The notes under the pieces: model-generated
Told to the model about the DNA's origin: nothing
What the model saw: only the letters and a program-made list of their open reading frames with translations
Databases searched by the model: none
Made by a program: the position numbers and the translations under genes
In this document: positions 56,101 through 64,000 of the stretch, piece after piece
Layout of the letters: every line of letters begins with the position of its first letter
Numbering within the stretch: position 1 is the stretch's first letter
Assembly: GCA_013397795.1 (NCBI GenBank)
Contig: VZTJ01000523.1
Span: forward strand, 3,906,598-3,970,597
Direction of reading: 5' to 3'
DNA from: Orthonyx spaldingii
Taxonomy: Eukaryota; Chordata; Aves; Passeriformes; Orthonychidae
Length of the DNA: 64,000 nt

Positions 56101-59100
56101 TGATGTTTTCTAGCAAAATACCGTGTTCCTGAGAGGCTGCTGGGCAGATGGTTCTGCAGACCTCCATCCCCTGCCCACACAGGACAGCGGCCAAGCCAAA
56201 TCCCCACACCAGCAGTGCTCTGTGGCACCAAGGAGCCTTGGCGTTTCCCCTCACAGATTTTGATTTTCAGGGGAGGAGAAGAAAGGGCTGTTTGTGGATG
56301 GACTGCGATTCTGACAAAACATTCTCCAGAAATTCAGCATGTGAGAGACACTCAGGGTGGAAAACTTCAGCTCAGATGGTCAGAGAAGGACAAAGCAAGA
56401 GCCCTCAGAAAAGGGCTGTCTAGCTAAGGGTGAAGACAGGCCACCTCTTTGATGAGGACGTGCCCTTCCAAGCATTGCATGCCAGTTGGGAAGACTCCCT
56501 GGCATCCAGCACACCATCAAAGCACTGCCCGAACTTGGCACAGGCCATAGGGCCATGCCCCCAGCACTGATTTAGAGCTGACAGAACCAGCCCTGGCACA
56601 TGGTTTTAGCAGGAGAAGCAGCCCAATACCCTGGGCAGGACAGTGGCCTCGAGCAAGATTGACATTTGGCTGTCTGCACCCTCAGTTGTTAGCCAGAGCT
56701 GGTGGCTGAAAGGACCAAATCACCCTTGTTATGTGGCCATTTTAAAAATAACCTTTCCCAAAGCCCCACAGTGCATAACCCTGTGTCTGTCTCAGCTCCA
56801 AGAGCTGAAGGGGATCAGCTTGCAGGGCTGACGGGTATTTTTGGGCACTCTGACTAATTGTCAGGATATATGCTGAGCATTCTTTACAAGGAAAAACAAA
56901 GCTGCAAAGTCTCCTCCAGTGAGGCCTAAGGGGTTGGATTAGTCACAAGAGTTATTTTCATAAACCTCTGCTTTAGGAAGGTTTGATTTCACTTCCAGCT
57001 TCAGATAAGCACAGTTTAAAAATGGAAGAAGAGGTCAACTTCCTTGCACCCCAACACTCACCATGAAGGCTGGGCCACACTGCACCAACAAGGGCAGGAG
57101 AAGTGGAAACTCTTCACCTTGGAGTGGCTTCAGATTCACAAGCGGTTCTTTGGCACCACATCACACGGGGACTCGCTGGCTGTGCTGGGGACATGCTCCA
57201 GGACAGCCACCAGAGCAGCTGAGAGGCCCACAGGCCCCTGCTGCCTCGTCAGACAGAGCCATGGTGCACCTTCACCTTCTGGTGCACCTCACTGTGGTCC
57301 TGTGCTCTCCCCCATTTCCTCTGCCCAAACAGAGGCCACTTAAGCTTCCCCTTTGCCCAGGCTCAGGTGGTTGGCTTTAGTCACCACACACGTTCACATT
57401 TGGCAGATCAGCCCATCAAGCCTCCCATTACAGCCCTGTTCATTTAAGGACCACACATCACCCTGCTCAGCCAGGCTCTGCCTCTCCCCTTCCACAGAGA
57501 AGATGAAGTCCATGCCAGACTGGGAGATCACTTGCATTGATCCTGCTGAACTTGCCTTGGCAGGTCTTTCCCAAACTGACCTCTGAAGACTCAGGCAAAA
57601 CCAGAGGAGTCAGCAGGACTTCCAGAAGAGCACAAAGCCCTGATCAAAGAGTCCCTCTTCCTCCCTCCACTGTCAGGAGCAAGATCTCTCAGCTCAGAGG
57701 TTCCAGAGCCTTGACATCCTGCAGCCCAATGTGAAGGGCTCCTCAAAGGACACATCCCCTGAAAGGAGCAGATGAGCCCGTTCTTGCAAGTTTATTTACC
57801 GTTAAAAAGATTTTACTCCAAAAGCAACCAGTTTTGAGTGGGTTTCCTTGTTGCAGTTCCTTGCTGCTTCTCCTCCAAAGGGCACCAAGCCTGAGCACCT
57901 CAGCAGCGCTTCACTCACACGCCAGTTTAAGGCAGCACTCATCCAGTTCACTTTCTCTGCACTTACTAAGACAACAAATAAAGAACTGGTGTGCAACATC
58001 TCCACAACACCCTGGGACACACAAGCCAGAGCAGCCCATGTTTCCCCACCACTTTGCTCTCCTTTTCAGCCCAGAAGCTCTTTGGGGTGCTTTAAGCCCC
58101 ACTGTTGTCTCGGCCCATGCACCTTTCCTTTCTGTGGTGCATATCAAACCTGGCTCTTCTCATTCAGCAAACACACTGCACCAGAAGCACACACATCTCA
58201 AGACGACAAGAGCTCTCCAAAGTCTCCACCAGTGCTCTCTGTACATTTTCCCCCCAAGCTGCAGAGCAATTTCCACTGAGGATAAATGTTGTCAATCCAA
58301 TTTCTAATAACGGCATTAAAATGCATGAGCCATTTCTCTGGAGTCAGGGATAATATTTGCAAAGTGCCTGTGTGGTACAGGATTGTAAATCTCATTTTTC
58401 TTAAAGTGATAAGGCTCCTGAGTCTCTCTGGAAATATGTCAGATCAGAGCTGGGCAAGGACTACACAGGAAAGCATTGCCTGTGGGGTTGGTTAGAAAAC
58501 ACAGCTTCAAATGTTAAAAAAAAGGAACAAATATCTTTAAATCTTTCATCAGGGTTAGGTTTCTATTTCAGCCAAAACCAGAGAGTCCTAGCCCAGAATG
58601 GTTTTCAGAGCCCTGCCCTGCTTTGTGGTATCCCAGCTGAGTGTCATTATCTGCAGGATAGAGTCTGTTTTGGAGGGAAGCAGGGGAATTCTCCTCCCCC
58701 AACATACTCCCACTCTAGTTTTTTGGTAACCTAGCAAAATTTGATTTCCTTTAGTGTCTTGGAAATGTTAAAATCAGTAGATTAATACTTGGTAAGAGAC
58801 AGGTTGGGCCAAAAGAGGGTGGGGAGGTGAGGTTACTGAAACTGCTAAATTTAATACCTTCATCCCCCTCCTCCACAAGGTCAGGGCATTCCGAGCCAAG
58901 GGAAGATCTCCTCTCCTCTCCCATGCTCCCCCAAGGGTCTCACAGCAGCTCTGCATGTTACAACATTTCTATCAGTGGTGACTCCTGGAGAAATGGGCAA
59001 AGTCTGTGGGTACATTCATTAAACACAAACTTTGGAATACGAAAAGTGAGATACTTAGAAAAGTGTTTGATTTTAAACATAGAAATAAACCAGCTGGAGT

Positions 59101-61500
59101 TGGTAGAAGCATTTGTCCGTTTGATTAAGCCATCCCCTGCTCTGGGGCTGGATTCAGGTCCAAAAAATTGTTTTCTTTTTCAAGTAGAAGAGAGACAAAT
59201 TCAGGGACAACGAGCAACACGGTCTGCAAAGAGAAACAGCCCTTCTCAATAAAATCACTGCAAGCTCTGCAACTACTGTCCACATCCAGCTATGAGAGGA
59301 TGGGCTCCATGTGACAGAAAAGCAGTGCTAATTGCACACAGACACCAGAGAAAACTGTCAAAAAGCGAAACCAGATGTTGAAACAGTGGTTTGCTTTCTT
59401 TTAAAACCAGCTTGTGCAACCGCATTGCATGAGAGCCCACAAGCACTGCATCCCTCTGGGAATGCTGCAGGACAATGGGGAAAGGGTGAGGTTTCCAAAT
59501 CATTGAGAGCTTTTCCTGCAATAGCAAGGACTCTGCTGTCCCTTGGGGAAAGTTATACCCCTTGAGACAAACCCTCAACTGTGCTAGAAGGAAGTTTGGT
59601 AGGAAGCCTTGCCTGCTTTGTGCGGGTGCTGAGCAAGGTTAGGCTTGGTCCTGGATCTGCAAAGCACAGCAGTGGGTTTAGTCACCCAGAGACAACCAAA
59701 AGGCAAACACACCTTGATAGCAGGTAGGTGAAACACTAGGGGAGAACACAGGGAAGGCCTGCACAGGTGCCTGTCCTGCTCCCAAACGTTAACATCCAGT
59801 GCTGCACCCCACAGAAAAGAGGCGACACAAAGGAACGTCAGACACCACATGCAAACAATTCACAGTAGACAAGCAGTGTCTCATCTCCAAAGAGCTGCTG
59901 AAAACAGAAGATAAAATGCCTCCAATGGTATTTGCAGGTTTTAAAGCTTTTTAGCACCCTGCCCAGCTCAGTTACGGGCAGTTTGGGGTCACAGTGGCTG
60001 GGGCACAGGGCTGTGCTATGCAGCTGGGTCACAAGGACTCAACCCCAGCCACTGCACAGCCCATGCACACCAGAGCACTGCCCACCTTGCAGCTACAAAA
60101 GGTGAAACTGTGTCTGTCTCGCCCAGATCTCACTCTGCTATAAGTCCTCACATGAAAATCACCTTCTTTCAAATGCCAGACTGCTGCAAGAACCAGGCTT
60201 TCCTGAAGCCTTTCCCTGAAGCTGATGGCTGAATGCTCTGGTGGCACTGAGAGCTGCCCGTGATGCTGGGGGACTTGCTTATGTCACCAAAGCATTTCCC
60301 ACATGGCTCCAGAAAGGAGCTGGAAAAAATCCACCCGCAGTCCTGGAAGGAACTTGCAAGAACACATTATTTTACAGATCTCTCCATGATTGTAAAATTA
60401 TAATAAAAGACTTCCCAAACACAAAATACCCGTGCTGAAACCAGTCTTTTTTTATAGACGCAGCCTTCATCCCTTGCTTCAGAAAGCTATGAAGTTAATC
60501 CAAAAAAAGGATCATGTTTTTCCATCGAGTAGGTTCACAGATCACTTTTCAGGGGCTCAGCTTTTGTGGGCATTTGTGCTGTTGATAATTGTTACCTGTT
60601 TTCGCTCCCTGGTACACCTTAAAGCATTTGCTGAAATCCGTCAGTGGGTCTCTGGTAAGGGACTCATGCATTGCTTCATCAAGACATCTGCCAGTTCTGT
60701 TCTCATGTACTTCCATATAACTTCATGTATTTGATAATTCAACAATGAGGAGAAAAGCCCAAGCAGAGATCACTGCCACACGTTTGTCAGCCTCCCCCCT
60801 GCAGTACCGTGCTGCAGAGGCACAGGCAGTACTTCCTCCTCCAGCCAGACTTTTTCTGTTACAAGTTGTATTTCTTCAGAAAACGTGAGTTCATTGAATG
60901 CAAGTGCACCTGGAAACATCTCTGTCTTAGCAGAGAAAGGTGCAGGAGGCTACAAGAGCCCTGCCTGGGCTGCCAAGAGACTGAGTGCAGCACAGCCTCC
61001 TTATCCTGCCTTTCTCAGGCACGGCTGGCACCCCACGAGAGCCCCCTCCAACCCCAACTTCCATCATCCCAGAAAAGACAACTCTGCTTGCAGCAGCTGC
61101 GCCCATGGTGCCCTGGCAGGAGGTGACTCCAAAAGTCCAGATCTGACCTGCTTAAACTGGGGACACTTCAGGGCAAAATAATGCCAGAGCCCAAATTTTC
61201 AGTCTCCTGCCCCAGGTACATTGCAGAAGAAGGTGAGGTTTTTCCAAGCTCTTGCTCCAGCCCCTGGAGCAGCAGCAGGGAGAGGCTTTGCCTAGCAGTA
61301 CTCCTGTCTAACCAGCTGCTTAGAACCAGCCCTTATCTACAAGCCAAGCAGCTCAGTTCTCCCCACAATCCTTTCACAGAGAAAGTTTCCAGGATAGGGG
61401 AGATGGCAGAGAAGGCCACCTTTGCAGCATCTTAACCCACCCCCAGGGCTCTCCAGCCCACAGTCCCATGAGGAATATCACTGCCATACTTCCAGGAACT
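50200..61500 (-). other. FHL1 upstream intron or 5' flank, no further gene seen
   Basis: About 11 kb of noncoding-looking DNA. Noncoding first exons of the canonical FHL1 transcript are expected somewhere upstream but cannot be placed from sequence alone. A G-rich run (50649-50663) is the only distinctive element. Long open frames, such as the 190-codon minus-strand frame at 53304-53876, lack domains. Confidence 0.6.
50649..50663 (+). repeat. G-rich run, possible G-quadruplex
   Basis: GGGGGGCGGGGGGGG on the plus strand. It is short and isolated, about 450 bp upstream (in FHL1 orientation) of the long-isoform exon. Confidence 0.6.
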
Positions 61501-61699
61501 GTAAAAGCCCTGTCTCAGCAGCCAGCTTCACGCACCATCCCCTGCACGATCTCGTTTACAAGGCAAAAGCTGTTTGGCAAAACAGCTCACACAGCATCCA
61601 AATGTCGGTGGAGCAGACAGCATTCCTGCCGCTGGCTCCCTTTCCATCCGGCTGCTCCGGCTCAGGCACCGACGCTGCTCCAAGGATGAGCTCATCGCT

Positions 61700-61850
61700 A
61701 TTTCAGTTTGAATTTGCACTTGGCAATCTCCCTGGTAACCAAAACAAGTTGCTCCTTGGTTTATAAGAGATTTATTGGTTGTTTGGTTCGGTGTCTAGCG
61801 GAGCACAGAGAGACTTCCCCTCATTACAGCCCCGGCACGGGCGGGGGGAA
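61700..61850 (-). promoter_or_regulatory. Promoter-like cluster, candidate FHL1 5' promoter
   Basis: On the minus strand, in order: a GC box CCCCGCCC (61846 to 61839), CCAAT (61778 to 61774) and TATAAA (61765 to 61760), in a locally CpG-enriched stretch (about 61630-61990) within CpG-poor surroundings. The CCAAT box is unusually close to the TATA box. Nothing links it to FHL1 except orientation and position about 18 kb upstream of the common coding exon. Confidence 0.25.
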
Positions 61851-61989
61851 GAGCAGGGAGGGCAGGGGGTGTTCACGGGCAGGGCTCCGGAGATGGGCGG
61901 TGTGAGCACTGCAGGGCGGAGGGGAAGCTGCCTTCGGGCTCACCCCTGCGACATGGAACTGAGCAAAGGAGGTGCGAGGCACGGCTTTC

Positions 61990-64000
61990 ACTCACGCACA
62001 GCACAGGTGAGCCTTTATGGCAGCCCCCTGCCACCCCAAACAAGTGTTACAGCCTCCTCCAGCACATCAGAGTCTCCACAGGGATGCTGTTTGCAATCCT
62101 CTCCAGCCAAAAATCAGCAACTCTTTCCCCAAACAGGAATGGTGTGTCCCCACCCACTGCAAGAAACCCATCCCACCACAGGGGCAGATCCAGAGCCGAA
62201 GTTTCCACCTTTGGCTACAAATCATTATGGTGATAATGGCATAAGAGAGAAGGGAGTATTATGGCAAGGGATGGATGATGTGTTCTAGCATCCACCAAAG
62301 CAAACCCAGGCAGAATTTAACAGGTTTGCATCCCCACCGGGTGCTCTTGTGCTGCTGTGAGGTAAACGTGGGCGGCTCCCCAATCCTGACCCCGTACTGT
62401 CACCCTGGCCCTTTGCAGAGGCAGCACTGAAATCTGTTACACACCGAGTGGCATTCACCTGGCAGGCTGTCCCGTGGGGAAGCATGACTGGCTTTCAATG
62501 GGCACAGCAAGGCTAGACAGCAAACTGTATTTGCATGTATTCAGTGAAATACGTAGCTCTGTGTGTTTTTAAAGTGAGGTGAGACCAGAGAGGGAGAGAG
62601 AGAGAAACCCTTGCACCCTGGGCTGTTCATTACTGCCTCTCCACAGTGCTGCCAGAAGCAAGATCACATCAGGACAATGCTTAGAAATCACCAGGGAATT
62701 TCTAAGTGGAAGCAAAGCCACTCAGTCTCCAGATTATTCTCTCTAACTACCCAATCCAGATGAGGACCACACACCTGTGTTCTGGTGGTGCTGTCTGTGT
62801 TTGCATTCCCTCAAACCACTGACTGCCCTGTGGTTCGTGCTGTACCAAAGAGCAGGACACGGTGCCGAGCCCCTGGAATGCTCTCCTGATCCTGACACTG
62901 CCTCTGTGGGCTCTTCAACTGAACAGGCATCAGTCAGAAACTCATCAAACTCATCCACTGGATGAGGTAAATCAAGCTAGAAAAATCTCTGTAGCACACA
63001 GCAAGAGCGTTATGAGTGCTCACAGCTGTCCCCGGGCAGCCGTTTCCTGGGATGCTGCAGCCCTGGGGATGACACACCTACCAGGAATTTTAAAGAGCTC
63101 TTTGCTATCTCAGTGCAATGAGAAGAGGGGAAAACCAAGAGGTACAGAATGAAGTGGGAAAGGCTCAAGAGTCCAAAAACGAGACGATAAGACAGAAGCT
63201 GAGGCAGGCAGTGTCTCAGAAGTGACTAATTCCAAACCTTTGCTCCAGTGTTTATTATAGAAAAGAACAGATAAGAAAGGCTGATGGTAACAAGTGCCAG
63301 GGGCAGCCCGTCCCAAGGTAAACAAACAGCAAATGCCTGGGGAGCAGCCTGCCAAGTCCTGATGGTTCCCACAACTTGGGGCATTTCTCTAAAAGAAAGG
63401 ACATTATTTTCTCCCACCCCAGCATCCTCCCAGCAATGGGGGGGGCTATATTTAGGGTAGTGCCATAGTTAAGGGTATCTTGGTCAGAGACCACTGGAAG
63501 CACATGAAAATTGAATATTCCCAAATGAAGGCTCTGAGGAACATCTGGGAGCCAACTCCCTGCAGGAAAGTCAACTAACAACCACTGTGGGCTGGACCAG
63601 CCATGGCTTTAGTGTGATGAACCATTTCTATTTTTCTTAGCACAAGAAGAAAGGCATGTCCAGCACTCTGGTTCATATGAGAGAATTTTGGAGGATTGAG
63701 TGGATTTTTTGCTCTGTCCAAGCAAAACAGCAAGAGCAATTCTTGCTCTGCCAGAAGCTCTGAACTCTTCTGCAGCTGAGAGCTGGTGTAACACAAGAAC
63801 CTGCGCACTCTGGGACAGCTGCTGCAGTGCTAAAGGGATCTTGAAGCAAAATAGGTGGATTATAGATCCCTGTACCAACTGTACCTCCCTGCAGGAATCC
63901 CTTGACATATGGAGCACAGGCAATTTCTTGTAAACAGGGGTCTCTTGAACCCATCATTTCAGCAGACAGCCACCACTGGAGCCAGCCAGTGTTTGATTTG
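61990..64000. other. Noncoding flank, nothing recognised
   Basis: No gene, repeat family or RNA gene is recognised. Open frames reach at most about 170 codons, if the one running in from 61779 is counted, and carry no domain. Confidence 0.6.

Noticed and set aside
57834..58307. 157-codon plus-strand frame with overlapping frames in two other phases
   Set aside because: Multiple overlapping open phases indicate a stop-poor region rather than a gene; no domain is present.
1..64000. tRNA, rRNA, CRISPR arrays, operons, prophage or other prokaryote-type systems
   Set aside because: None seen. Gene structure, repeats and codon context are those of a vertebrate nuclear genome.

Overview
This window is vertebrate nuclear DNA, almost certainly from a bird. 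It has spliced genes with GT/AG introns of 0.2 to 7 kb, an AT-rich background, an avian-type CR1 LINE tail near 44.2 kb, and FHL1 and MAP7-family protein sequences that read as tetrapod orthologues. It holds two protein-coding genes arranged tail to tail. I recognise no other gene, and no bacterial or mobile system. The long single-frame ORFs in the intergenic and intronic DNA look like chance.

Left half, + strand (about 1 to 38.1 kb): the MAP7-domain gene MAP7D3, without its first exon. Twenty coding exons (7439 to 37014) join in one consistent frame into about 838 residues plus a TGA stop. In order they give a charged N-terminal coiled coil ending in the family hallmark RWSWGG (microtubule binding), a Ser/Arg/Pro-rich linker with KRLSSS, RSQLSPLDSS, HLCPRSAS and repeated RPPSP motifs, a long C-terminal helical MAP7 domain (kinesin-1 binding in this family), and an acidic tail. 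Bases 1 to 7438 are intron 1 sequence.

Right half, - strand (about 64 to 38.1 kb): FHL1, four and a half LIM domains protein 1. Five coding exons (43362 down to 39704) encode 281 residues with all zinc-binding positions intact. A sixth, upstream exon at 50178 to 50199 carries an ATG in a strong context and splices in frame to the same acceptor. This adds a 16-residue N-terminal extension matching the known long FHL1 isoform of mammals. DNA from about 50.2 to 64 kb is upstream FHL1 intron or 5' flank, with one promoter-like cluster near 61.76 kb.

The MAP7D3-FHL1 neighbourhood matches human Xq26 and supports the MAP7D3 name over other MAP7 paralogues. The most useful second-look items are local features of RNA processing. 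These are the conserved extended FHL1 N-terminus, opposed polyA signals 25 nt apart between the two genes, a 34-nt tandem duplication that copied a splice donor, two adjacent 99-nt exons that look like an exon duplication, a microexon with two possible donors, and several tandem acceptors. I saw no evidence of a novel biological system.
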